From: Costus lasius
Lineage: Eukaryota; Streptophyta; Magnoliopsida; Zingiberales; Costaceae
Assembly (NCBI GenBank): GCA_027563935.2
Contig: CM050449.1
Span: forward strand, 79,329,178-79,393,177
Direction of reading: 5' to 3'
DNA length: 64,000 nucleotides
Under the pieces are notes generated by a model. The model ran no database searches. It had not been told where the DNA came from and was given only the letters and a program-made list of their open reading frames with translations. Positions 34,258-45,962 of the stretch are shown here, piece by piece (the stretch's first letter is position 1; every line of letters starts with the position of its first letter). Both the position numbers and the translations under genes were made by a program.

Positions 34258-36071
34258 GGTGTTCGTTGCTGCAGGAATCTACAACAATGCAAGAACAGCA
34301 AGGTCAGTATCAATGTTTAGAATCAATCCAGGACTTAAGAAAGATTCTTTTCTCACTATTTTATCTGGCTGAAAAATCCATTAAAACAGTCCGAAAGAGT
34401 AATACTCTTTTAGTGAGATGGGATCCAGATTTCATACTTGGTCTCCGCGTCCCGCTCAGGCGAGATAAGATGCACAGAGAGTACAAGCACTAATTTCTGG
34501 TAGGCAGTCCCTGCCAATCGCCAACCCATGCGATTCCCCTTCATCTGGGCAATCCAGCAGACTGTGCCAACTGAGTTGCTACAACACAGTCTCTGATCCC
34601 ACAGATGGCTGCCTCCATATAGCTAACATATGCCCCATATGTAGCCTACATGGTCAAGCTGACCTGACCTACTCCCTGGACCACCACGTGCTATGCTGAG
34701 CAACGAGAAGCGATAAATCCCTTCTCTGTAACACGCAGGTGAAATCACACACCGTCTGAAGATAGATGGACGTGCCCACTGAGTGGGTACAACACGGCTT
34801 CAACGATAGTCAGAACAGTGAGGTTTCGCATCAGAAGGCTATCGAGCTTGATATTTTAGCGTTGGATTTTAACGGTCTTTTATCTTCTTAACTATCATGC
34901 AAACCCTATGGTGATAGCAGAAGATTAAAATCATGCAATTCTAATTAAACAATAAAAGAAAGCATGATGATCTTATGTGGTAAACGCCCATTAAGCCTAG
35001 GTAAGACCTTAAGTTAACTTAAGTCTTCACTTGAGCTCTTCTTGGGTCTTTTGCCTCTCATCTGGCCCAGCCCAGGGCCATAGCGCCCAGTGCAGCTCAG
35101 GTGCGCCCACCAGGTAAATGGCGCCTATCATAGGGTCGAACCCTAGACCTCCCACCTGGTTAAGCCTCTGCTGCATGCGCCTCTGCCAAGTGTGCTCTGT
35201 GCTCTTGTCTGATTAAAATACAATTTAATCTATCTAGACAAGATTGACTCGCAGGTCAAATACACTTTATAAATTAAATGACATGTGATGCGCAGATCAC
35301 AATAAATATTAATTTACAATTTAATCCAGGCACGCAGGCCCCAGCACAGCACACATTAATTGGGCAACCCACATAAGATGAAATAAACAAGTATCATGGC
35401 ATCCATTCAACATATGATCCATCAACCAAATAAAATTTTTCAAAATCCCATTGGAATCAATTTTATTTTTCTTATGTGCCCTACTACCTTACAACGGTCC
35501 ATTAATAGGGATCCACTCATCATGTCTAGTCAGATCCACTGCCCTTGCATGTACCAAGTCCTAACTGACTTGAGTCGACCCAATGGTCAACCATGCATGC
35601 GCCAAGGGCTGAACAACCCTCATGAGTTCTGGCAAGCGGGTGTGACCCCGGGCCTAACTCGTGAGTGCTCACTGGTCGTCTCAACCAGACCTCGCTACAC
35701 GCCTGTCTGCAGTCGACCCATAGCCACCTCGTGCTTGCGCACAGGTGCTATCTGGTCGACCCATCTAGGCTGTCAGATGGTCTGATCAGACTATTTGGAT
35801 CTAGACTCGACTGTGACTTCAACCCTACTAACCCGTCTAAGGGTTTACAGCAGGCGCTTATAAATCTAGATGGAGCGCGCAAGATATATATGTTTTGGTA
35901 AAAACAACATTAACAAGCGCCAACATAAAACATGCGCCAACATGAGTAAAAACATACAAGCATGTATTTTCGCATGTTAACTCTAGATCTATTCATAAGC
36001 GCATTCATGGATCAAACATGAAGATTAAGCAATCATATGAACAAGCAATAACCGCATGCTCTGATACCAAT
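34258..36071 (-). other. Cop3 5' leader and primer site
   Basis: About 1.8 kb is nearly identical to the inverted Cop6 leader (47645-49457), ending in the primer site at 36058-36071. The antisense 129-codon frame (35396-35785) also exists in Cop6 but not in Cop4 or Cop5, so I do not treat it as a gene. Confidence 0.75.
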
Positions 36072-37239
36072 TGTAAGGGTCCCCTTCAAGGGGGAGCGAA
36101 ACCCTAGATAGGCGCATAACAAAAATTCGAGCGGAAGCAAGGGTTTCTCTAGATCTTTTGCATGTCATATGATCAACTTTCATGACCTAGTATAGATCAG
36201 AAGAGATTCATACCATGGCCATCGCTTTGATGGAGCTTTGGAAGAAGATCGCAAAAGGGCTTTCCTCCGAAGGTACCACACACAAGAAGATAGATGGCGC
36301 CTCCTTGTTGATCCTTGTGCTAGCAAAGATCTTCAAGTCTCCTTGTCGAATGGAAGGGAGGAGGAGATGTTTTTCTTGGCCGAGAGCTCCTTGTCGTCAA
36401 CCACTTCGATCACACGAGAGTGTATCCGTCAAGAGGAAGAGGCGACAAAATTAGTGAAGAGAAGTGAACGTGAGGCGTTGAGAAGCTATTTTGGAAACCG
36501 CCACTTCCAAAAATAGCGAGCCTTCACTTCATGCGTTGATGCGTTCACCCAAGTGAACCGAACGCATATGCTTCTCCCCTTTGAACCATGCGCTCACGTA
36601 TGAGCCGGTTCATATTGGTTTGGTTCAAAAACCAATCAAGCCAAGCCTTTAGTCCAGATCAAATTAAACCCTAAGGTTCCAGATCTGACCGTTCATCTCT
36701 TGATGTTCCTGATCTCACCGATCTAGAATCATCTCTCTCGATCGAAGCTTACCGATCTCAAGTCCTAATCAATCAAACATGATCAGACCAGATCTCACTT
36801 ACAATCAGAGTTTAAATCCCTTTAAACTGAACCAAAACAATTCAGTCCACACGATCTGACATGAGTAAGCCATATCATCAAATTGTGCGACCCTAAGGGT
36901 TTCCTTTAAATGTCGGTAACGATAACTTACGTTATCACGATCAGTGAGGGGTATCTAGCAACACATCACTATCTCCCGATATAAAGGAAAGAGTCTTCCA
37001 AGACTACACCCAAACCACAGCACAAGTGTGAATCCACTTCACGAGGCATACATGATTCCTTTGCCACTGGATGTTCTTATTGGACAAGCGTGTCAAGCCT
37101 GTAGCTCCAATATGATGAGCATGATTAGATCAGATGAACATAGTCACCTAGGTATGGCCATACACTTTCTCAATCATCTCATTCGAGGGGGCCCCTTTAG
37201 AACATCACACTCCAATCAAGGAGACGGCAATCCTATATC
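36072..37239 (-). repeat. Cop3 5' LTR, truncated
   Basis: It matches the first 1168 bases of the 3' LTR (19448-20615) up to GGCAATCCTATATC. It then switches to a different, related LTR. The missing part is the U3 end of the Cop3 5' LTR. Confidence 0.88.
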
Positions 37240-37622
37240 AATGACCTCAAGTCAAGGGATCAATGCATCTCCTGTCACTTGTGAGGATAACTCATGACAC
37301 CAAGTCATAGCCTCACAGCGGGTCTATCCAGTATATCCTCCAATGATACACCCATGTGTCTGCGTTAGCACCACGTGCCTAACCAGCCCACATACCAGTC
37401 TCTCAAGTACCATAGTTGTCCCATATCCACTCAAGTACATCGACTGGGGACTATAGTTCGAGCACAGATCCAATCTGTCTCCAGGGACATTATCATGTAA
37501 GTACACAATCGCAGGTGTAGACAAACAATGATAACGACAATGCCAGAAAGATATATATTAATATCAGAGTCAAGTAGTACAAAGATGGACCAAAACTAGG
37601 TCCTAGGGCATATACACCAACA
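37240..37622 (-). repeat. Cop2 LTR, second part
   Basis: This is the terminal part of a copia LTR ending CATATACACCAACA on the plus strand. On the minus strand it starts TGTTGGTGTATATGCCC. It is distantly similar to the Cop3 LTR. Its simplest reading is the remainder of the LTR begun at 18523, with the middle lost in the deletion that also cut Cop3. It abuts Ath2 protease sequence at 37623. Confidence 0.68.
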
Positions 37623-37823
37623 GATTTAAACATCAGTGGCAATGTTATTCAATTTGACCTGTCTAATTCTCTTAAAAAACCTTCTTTTATAGGTATATGT
37701 TGCAGCGTGGGTTTAGTTGAATGCATTGGAAGTTCTATAGTGAATGGACATCACCTCGAACACCATTTTGAAGATGAATTAGTCAAACAAGGGGAAGATT
37801 ACGACCCTTTTGATCCTCCCTGA
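37623..37823 (+). pseudogene. Ath2 protease-tail fragment
   Basis: A 66-codon frame ends in TGA at 37821-37823. The run GNVIQFDLSNSLKKPS followed by a paired Cys corresponds to the end of the Ath1 protease region (6337-6396), just past the protease catalytic domain. In Ath1 the RT follows. Here the frame closes and the post-ORF hairpin comes next, so this element probably never encoded RT in this form. The upstream part was lost at the Cop2 junction. Confidence 0.65.
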
Positions 37824-38535
37824 TTTGATTACCTGATGACTCTTTGGTCGAGCTATTGACCGAAAACTAGCGCTCTTGGGAGGCAACCCAAGTTTTCTCG
37901 TTGTTTTCATTTTCTTTTTATTACATTCATTATTGTTAGTTTTTCCTTACTTTACCATCGTTGAAAACTCTATTCTATTGCTTACTTAGTTTGCTATAGG
38001 AAGTGTTGATATTGAAATACACTGACAACACGTTATTTTTGGGTGACGCAGCTACGCTATGTGAACAGGAGTATTTTGCTGGATTTTTACCAAAACTCGG
38101 TGCTCTTCATGGCCAGGTGAACCCGGTGGGGTTCACCCGTGAAGACATCCGAACCAAAGAGGGCAAATTCTGCCGTGCACTACATGGCTAGGTGAACCCG
38201 GGCGGGTTCACCTGTATTCCTATTGGTGCATTGGCCGTGTTTGTTCCAGTCCACAGCTAGGGTTAGCGGCTCCACGCCGCCCTCAACCACTCCGGATCCC
38301 AGCTCACCCGATGATCTCATGCCTTGAAACTCCAAGGGACCTCCCTTCTTCAACACCAGAATCTCTAGTGAGATCCACGCAGACTCGTTCCGTTTCTCGC
38401 CTTTAGCACCCTGGTTTTTCCTATCCGCCGAACTTTTTGTTTCCGCCTCCTCGATCGGTTGCTATTTTTGTATTCGAGCAAAATCTTCTCTGGTGGTTCT
38501 CTGGTGTTCTCCATCATTTCCGACATTCAAACATA
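37824..38535 (+). other. Ath2 spacer with hairpin and two palindromes
   Basis: No gene is seen. The spacer holds the post-ORF hairpin (37875-37892) and two units of the LTR palindrome, GGTGAACCC-N4-GGGTTCACC, at 38116-38137 and 38191-38212. It leads to the ATHILA ORF-1-like start codon. Confidence 0.75.
37875..37892 (+). promoter_or_regulatory. post-ORF hairpin, Ath2 copy
   Basis: CTTGGGAGGCAACCCAAG lies about 50 bases after the protease-tail stop. Arms and loop match the Ath1 copy exactly. Confidence 0.8.
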
Positions 38536-40030
38536 ATGGCACCGAGGCGTAAGGTGCTTTCCTTCTGTCGCCGGGATCCGCAACCTGTGTCTGAATCTTC
38601 TATTGATGATGATGACTTCGTCCCTCACGGATCGTCTCAGCCACCGCAAACAACTCATGTTAGTCAGCCGGCGCAGCCTTCATCTTCCAGAAATCCGTCA
38701 CGCTCGACTGCTCGGCAGCCCCAAGCTTATGTTTCCCCACTAAACGAATTTGGCATTGTCTTCAGGAATGCCGAACACCAACTAAACTTCGAGCAGCTCC
38801 TCCATCGCCAAATACTCAACACTCGTTATTTGGACAGGAATACTCTCATCATTCTAGGGCTCATGGATGATGTTGAATTGATGTACTCCAATATTGGATG
38901 GGAGCAGTTCCTCCGGCTCACCTCGCCTACGTACATCGGAGTTACTCTGGAGTTCCTCAGCTCTCTAGATGTGAGAGCTGCTACAGCAATTGATGAAGAC
39001 CCAGGACGCATCTCTTTCGAAATGGGGAACATCGAGCACAGTTTATCTCTCTTTGATCTCCGCCATATTTACGGTTTTCCGGAACCATGCACGCGTAATG
39101 TCCCAGGTGAATTCAATGAGCAATCTTTTAGGGCATCAATCACGAATGAACACTTCTACTCAGCCAGAGTGGCCAGAGCTTCTAGCATTTGCAACCCGAC
39201 AAATCACATACGTCCATAGAGTGCTCGCCCATACCATCTTCGGACGTGGGGAGAGCGATGGCATGGTACGCTAGTCTGAGCTATTTTATTTATGGTGCAT
39301 GCTGCATTCTTTTAGGGTCGATTCAGGTTTCTACTTGGCAAAGCAGTTCAGCCGTATCGCGCACTGCCTCAAGGGCACGATCGTCATCGGAGGCCTTATC
39401 ACACCGCTTGCTGTCGCTCTAGGGGTCATCCCCTACGGTACACCCGAGGCTCATGGAAACAACTGGCTCGAGATTGAGTCGTGCGTTTCCATGAAACTTA
39501 TCGTCCGTCGAGGTGATTCTTATTGTATGACGTTCAAGGACAGCCAGTTCTGTTTACCACTACCTAATCCAGCACGCACCACCGTGCGCGTTCGAGAGAA
39601 CTGGTGCATCAAGCCAACCGAAGATCCTCAGCTCGACCCTGTTGACACTGCACCACCAGCCCCTGGCTCATTTTTCTTTGGTGGCGGCTCTTCCTCAGAT
39701 TCCATGATGTGTGTTCTTCAAGAGATGAGGGAGGAGCAGCTTCAGCCGCACGAGCTCATCGATCAGATGGATACCTCCATCTCTTTTATACGCCAGGAGC
39801 AAGCTTCCCGATGGGAAGCTAATGAGGCTGGGATGCAGCGGTAGCACAAAATGTTGGGATCAATTTGGAAAAAACTTTCTGCTATGGATGCCAGGTTCGC
39901 CCTGCTCAATGAAGAAAACATAAGGAACATTTCGGTCTCTTCAGATGAGGAGGAAGCACCTGGTTACACTTCACACGGTAAGGGCAAGAGCTCCCGAGCT
40001 TCTGGCTCTCACTCGCGCAGGAGGCACTAG
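38536..40030 (+). pseudogene. Ath2 ATHILA ORF-1-like gene, disrupted
   Basis: I chose the ATG at 38536 (MAPRRKVLSF). The protein has a Ser/Pro/Gln-rich N-terminus, then a domain with NEFGIVFRNAEHQ, MDDVELMYSNIGWEQF and FEMGNIEHSLSLFDLRHIYGF. A later part has RVLAHTIFGRGESDG, SELFYLWCML and KGTIVIGGLITPLAVALG, and an acidic Ser-rich tail follows. This matches my recollection of the ATHILA ORF-1 family, whose function is unknown. The frame shifts once near 39150. It has TAG at 39272-39274 and at 39842-39844, and ends at 40028-40030. It sits where Athila elements carry an extra gene downstream of the gag/pol region. Confidence 0.72.
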
Positions 40031-41277
40031 CTCCATCTTGACTCGATAGCGCCATCCGTCTCCTCTCACGTATATGATGTTGTATAGAGGACTATGCAAA
40101 AATCTAAGAGCGGGTGAGCTGTCTTGACTCCAGCTTCTTCTTGGCTGTTTGGTTGTAGTTGTCGTGACTTTCTGTTTTCATTCTATGGATTTGTTATGCT
40201 ACTCAATGATGGATATTTTGATATTGGCATTGTATCATATATGCCACTATTCGTGGGCATGGTCCACATCTTCAGGCCCCACTCTCTGCAGTGTATGAGA
40301 TATATTTGAGCCACTTGCTCTCCACTTTGATGCTATGCTTTTCATGTTAAATGATGTATGAATTTATAAGCTTGCTTGTAGTTGTTTTGAAGGATTATAT
40401 TGCATATTTTGTGATGGAAAATTTTATTGACTTGTCATTTTAGTCTTGTCTGATGATAGCCTGACAAAATTCTTAAAGTTAGATGCATGTTTGGCTAGAA
40501 TTTATCGAGACATGTTGAATGAAGTACCTGTTAGAAATTTACTCAATAGTCATATCCATATGTCCTATGAATTAGAAATTTTCTAAGTGGATTGATTTTA
40601 GGTAGTCCATTAAGCGGGTCAAACATCTTCATGATTATTCAATTGATTGTGGCTTGCAATTTACATGTCGATTCATACCATGTAACTAATATCCTCTTTT
40701 CAAACTTTGAATTCTGTTCTAGTATTGGGGAAACACTGCATCTGTTAAAATGCAAGGATATGTTGATCACTAATACTGAGCACTTAAAAAAAAAATTTCT
40801 CACACTTAGATTCCTCTACTTGGCACTGCGAAAAATTGGCAGTGGTACTGAAGGACATGAGTTGAAATTCAAGAAATGTGGATTGAAAATTCAATAAAAA
40901 GACTCCTCTACTTGGCATTGCGAAAAATTGGCAATGGTACCTAAGGATATGAGTTGAAGTCTAGTGCAATAATTAGTATCTTATATCCTGAATGAGACAT
41001 TTGAGTTAACCTCAATATTATGAATTGGAAGGATAAGAATGAAATGAGTGTTGTATTTGCTTGATTGAATCTCATGTTTACTACTTTTTGAATCGTTTGA
41101 TATCTAGAAACCGTGGGACCAAACTGGTGAATGCTTAAAACACACCTTCTAGTTGATTTCTTCTGATTAGATATTGGATTGCTAAAAAGTATTTTTCTAA
41201 ACTTGGGTGCGAACTTCAACACAAAAGATTATTCTTATACCAAGCATGTATTTCAACTTATTTTATTGCTTGAGGAC
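40031..41277 (+). other. Ath2 3' noncoding region with covarying hairpins
   Basis: No gene is recognised. Hairpins CACTGC-N9-GCAGTG (40824-40844) and CATTGC-N9-GCAATG (40916-40936) lie 92 bases apart, each followed by a GAGTTGAA phrase. TTGCTTGAGGAC at 41266-41277 is the left part of an inverted repeat interrupted by Cop5. It resumes at 59400. The remaining 59411-59431 leads to the 3' LTR. Confidence 0.75.
40824..40936 (+). promoter_or_regulatory. paired covarying hairpins, Ath2 copies
   Basis: The stems are CACTGC/GCAGTG and CATTGC/GCAATG with 9-base loops GAAAAATTG. Compared with the Ath3 pair, two stem positions change together on both arms, so pairing is preserved. Confidence 0.82.
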
Positions 41278-42933
41278 TGAAGATCCCACAAAGGGGGCGA
41301 AACCCTAATATGCGCATCTAAAAACTTTGGCATAGCGGAAGCTAGGGTTTCTTAGGAATCGGATGCATGAATATATGATCAACTTCATGAACTTGTATAG
41401 ATCAAACGAAAAACATACCAATGCCATTTCTTGGATGGCGACTTGGAAGCAAGAGGGCGATGTGGCTCTCCTCCAAAGCGTGCGCACACAAGATGTGTGA
41501 TCGCCTACTCCTTGTTGATCTTTGTGCTAGCAAAGTTCTTCAAGTCTCCTGATCGCGTGTGTGGGGAATGAGATGCCTTGGCGTGAAGTCTCACTCAAGA
41601 CAAGAGGGATCGCGAGAGAAGAAGGTGGGCGACGAAACAAAAACGTTCCCCTCGAACGTGGAGGCGTGCATCTAATTTGGAACGCCAACTTCCAAATATA
41701 GTAAGCACTTAACGTTCATGCGTTCACTCCAAGTGAACCGATCAGCTCCTCTTCCCCTTTGAACCATGCGCTCATGTGATGAGCCGGTTCAAATAAATTT
41801 GGTTCAAGGACCAAAATAGACCAAGCATTGATCTAGATCAAATTAAACCATAAGGCTTAAGATCTAACCATTCATCTCTTGATGCTCTTGATCTCACCGA
41901 TCTAGCATCAATACTCTCGATCGAAGCTTACCGATCTCAAGCCCTAATCAATCAAACATGATCAGACCAGATCTCACTTACAATCAGAGTTTAAACTCCT
42001 TTAAACTGAACCAAAACAATTCAGTCCACACGATCTGACTTAAGTAAGCCATATCATCAAATTGTGCGACCCTAAGGGTTTCCTTTAAATGTCGGTAACG
42101 ATAACTCACGTTATCACGATCAGTGAGGGGTATCTAGCAACACATCACTGTCTCCCGATATAAAGGAAAGAGTCTTCCAAGACTACACCCAAACCATAGC
42201 ATAAGTGTGAACCCAAGTCACTTGACATATGTGTTTCCTTTGCCACTGGATGTTCTTATTGGACAAGCGTGTCAAGCCTGTAATTCCAATATGATGAGAA
42301 TGATTAGATCAGATGAACATAGTCATCTGGGTATGGCCATACACTTTCTCAATCATCTCATCCAGGGGGCCCCTTTAGAACATCACACTCCAAACAAGGA
42401 GACGGCAATCCTATATCTATCACTAGTGCCCTAACATGACTCATGCTCATTATCCAAGATAGTCTATAACCAATATATTTCAAATGATATTGAACTACCT
42501 CAAAACAATGCCAATCATCATTTAGAAACACAAGTGATCTCAAGTCAGAGGAAATATGCCACTTGTTTGCATATAAGGATTATTCACATTGTGACGAGCA
42601 ATTGAATATCCTAAGTAGGGTCTGTCCAGTACATCCAATGTACCCATGAGTCTACATCTTATTCCATGCTCGAAGCATCCTATAAGATTAGAACACATAT
42701 TAGTCTCAATCATATCAAGGCTGTCTCATGTTCACCAAGATATCTCGACTAAGGACAAAACTGCATGTCAGCCAAGCTGAACAGCATTGAGACATTATTC
42801 AGAAGTATACATATTGCAGCAGATGATGTAACAACCTGAATAACAACCATTGCCTTTATAAACATAGAGTTTATACATGATACTGAAATAATCCCAAGGC
42901 TTCAAACATTAGCCTTAAGGGCATACCCCAACA
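41278..42933 (-). repeat. Cop5 3' LTR
   Basis: It is 1656 bases long, TGAAGATCCCAC to CCCCAACA on the plus strand. It is colinear with 57744-59399 and carries its own subfamily-specific outer part (CACAAAGGGGGCGAAACC). Confidence 0.92.
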
Positions 42934-42953
42934 ATCTCCCACTTGCACTTAAT

Positions 42954-45900
42954 CTAATGGTTGAGAAATCTCAAACCCATATTATTACAGTGCTTCTCAT
43001 GCTTCTGCTGCGCCAGAGGCTTAGTAAGCGGGTTAGCTAGATTGTCATCTGTATGAACCTTGCAGATTTTGATCTCGCCACGATCAATGATCTCCCGGAT
43101 CAAGTGAAACCTTCTCTGTATGTGCTTGGACTTCTGGTGCGACCGTGGTTCCTTTGCTTGTGCTATTGCTCCAGTGTTATCACAGAAGATAACCAAAGGA
43201 TCTGCACTCGAAGGAACAACACCAAGTTCCTGAACGAACTTACGAATCCACACTGCCTCCTTTGATGCTTCTGAGGCTGCAACATACTCGGCTTCTGTTG
43301 TGGAATCAGCAACAATTGACTGTTTGAAACTTTTCCACACCACTGCTCCTCCATTCAAGCTAAAAACATAGCCTGATTGCGATCGGAAATCATCCTGGTC
43401 AGATTGGAACGAAGAGTCAGTATATCCTTCAATACTGAGTTCTTCCTGACCTCCATATATCAAGAACATATCTTTGGTCCTCCGAAGATATTTCAAAATG
43501 TTCTTGACCGCAATCCAGTGTGCCTTCCCTGGATTACTTTGGAATCGACTGGTCACGCTTAACCCGTAAGCAACGTCTGGGCGAGTACACAACATCGCAT
43601 ACATAATGGACCCAATAGCCGAAGCATAAGGCGTATTGTCCATTTCATCTTCTCAGTCTGTGTTTGTGGACATTGACTCTTTGAAAGATTCAGACCATGT
43701 CTGACTAGAAGATATCCTCTTTTAGAATTTTCTAAATGGAATCTCTCCAGGACTTTATCGATGTAAGTACTTTGGCACAGCCTGAGAAGCCTCTTAGATC
43801 TATCTCTGTAGATCTTCACACCTAATACATAGGCTGCTTCTCCTAAATCTTTCATCTGGAAACATTTTCTTAACCATGCTTTGACAGCATGAAGTTCAGG
43901 AATATCGTTTCCAATGATCAAGATATCATCGACGTAGAGGACTAGGAAAGTAATCACGCTCCCACTAAACCTCTTATATACACACGGGTCATCTTCATTC
44001 TTGATGAAACCAAATTCACAAATTGATTCATCAAAACGAATATTCCAGCTTCGCGATGCTTGTTTAAGTCCATAAATGGACTTCTTTAATTTGCATATTT
44101 TATGACGATCTGATGGATTAGTGAAACCTTCAGGTTGTGTCATATACACATCCTCTTCCAGTTTTCCATTAAGGAAAGCAGTCTTCACATCCATTTGCCA
44201 GATCTCATAATCATAATATGCTGCTATCGCGAGAATAATCCGAATAGACTTGAACATGGCTACAGGAGAGAAAGTTTCATCATAATCTATCCCGTAGATT
44301 TGTTTGAAACCTTTCGCAACTAGCCTGCCTTTATAGGTAACCACGTTACCATCCATGTCAATCTTCTTTTTGAAGATCCATTTACAGCCTATAGGGATTA
44401 CTCCCGGAGGCGGATCAACCAAATCCCAGACTTGGTTATCTGACATGGAGTCCATCTCGGCTCGCATAGCTTCAAGCCATCTCGCTGATTCCGGTCCACT
44501 GACCGCATCCGCATAAGTGAGGGTTCATCATCAATGATGTAGACTCCATCATAGCGTTCAGGCTGTCGATGGATCCTTCCCGATCTTCGCGGTTCCCGTG
44601 ATATCTGAGCCTCAGGTTGTTCAATAACCTGATCTCCTGGCTCAGGCTCATCCAACTGTGCTTGACTACTTTGTCCTGCTTCTGGATTCTCATCCAGCTT
44701 TATTTCTCTCCCACTGGCCTCTTGCAGAAGAAATTCCTTCTCAAGAAAAATTGCCGTCCGAGCAACAAATACCTTGTTCTCCTTGGGATCGTAGAAATAA
44801 TAACCCTTAGTTTCTTTAGGGTAACCGACAAAGATACATTTATCAGATCTGCTCTCCAGTTTCCCAGAGGTGAGCTTTTTGACATAAGCCTCGCAACCCC
44901 AGATTTTAATAAATGTCAAGCTCGGCTGTTTCCCATACCATAACTCATATGGCGTCTTTGAAACAGCCTTGGATGGCACTCGGTTTAGTACCTTTGCAGC
45001 TGTTTCCAGTGCAAATCCCCAAAAGGAGTAAGGTAGAGTAGCCTGACTCATCATAGAACGAACCATATCCAGTAATGTTCTATTTCTCCTCTCGGACACA
45101 CCATTCCATTGCGGTGTTCCTGGCGGAGTGAGCTGTGAGATAATCCCACACTCCTTCAGATAGTCAGTAAACTCTCGACTCAAGTATTCACCACCTCGAT
45201 CTGAACGAAGTGCCTTGATATTTCGGCCTAGCTGATTTTGTACTTCATTTTTGAACTCTTTGAACTTGTCAAAAGATTCACTCTTATGTCTCATTAAATA
45301 GACATAAGCATACCTACTGAAATCATCAGTAAAGGTAATGAAGTATGAATAGCCACCTCTGGCATGTTTACTAAATGGCCCACACACATCGCTGTGAATG
45401 AGGTCAAGTAAACCTGAAGCCCTTTGACCTTTGTTGGAAAAAGGAGACTTCGTCATTTTACCCATTAAACAAGCTTTGCATGTATCAAGCTCCTCATAGG
45501 AGAATGATCCCAGCAGTCCATGATCATGCAACCGCTTAATGCGCTTCTTGTTAATATGGCCTAAACGACTATGCCATAACAAGGTGCTGTCATCAGCATA
45601 CTTGGCTTTCTTAATATCAATCTGTTGTATAGAACATTCCATGTCCAACATGAATAACCCATTGTTAATCGACCCAGTAGCATAAACAATATTATCAAAC
45701 GAAATGTAACACTTTGAAATCTTGCATTCAAAGGAAAACCCTTTCCTGACAAGAGCAGGAATAGAGATAATATTCTTAGTTATGCTTGGTACAAAATAAC
45801 AATTGTCCAGTTCTAATACAAGACCAGATGGTAAAGAGATGAGATATTCTCCTACAGCAAGAGCAGCAACCCGTGCCCCGTTTCCTACTCGTAGGTCCAC

Positions 45901-45962
45901 CTCATGCTGTCCCACCTGTCTTCTTCTCTTGAGTTCCTGTACATTTGAACAAATGTGAACTC
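42954..45962 (-). pseudogene. Cop5 pol: integrase, RT, RNase H, with two frameshifts
   Basis: Reading leftward from 45962, the sequence continues the protease region just after DTACGV. It then gives integrase (HSDVCG, SDRGGEY, NGVSE), RT (MDVKTAFLNG, YVDD) and RNase H to LRFLNH. Frameshifts lie near 44520, where bases are missing in the acidic linker between integrase and RT, and near 43650 (one base missing). These give three separately open segments: 44398-45915, 43559-44467 and 42954-43643. The gag half lies beyond Cop6 at 55046-55921. Confidence 0.92.

Larger units (their letters stand above)
19448..37239 (-). mobile_element. Cop3, Ty1/copia element, decayed and truncated
   Basis: This minus-strand element is split by Cop4. 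Its parts are the 3' LTR (19448-21129), the bases ATC, then from 30351 the repeated CAATC and the rest of the purine tract, gag-pol (30373-34257), a leader, a primer site (36058-36071) and a truncated 5' LTR (36072-37239). It belongs to the same subfamily as Cop6: the LTRs, leader and coding parts are nearly identical to Cop6 in reverse. The 5' LTR ends where Cop2-type LTR sequence begins, so no target duplication survives. Confidence 0.87.

Noticed and set aside
35396..35785. 129-codon frame antisense to the Cop3 leader, also present in Cop6 (47931-48320)
   Set aside because: It is kept only because Cop3 and Cop6 are nearly identical. The frame is broken in Cop4 and Cop5, and it has no recognisable domain.
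36238..36516. 92-codon frame repeated in the Cop3 and Cop6 LTRs
   Set aside because: It recurs because LTR copies are nearly identical. Nothing in it resembles a protein, and it is absent from the other LTR subfamilies.
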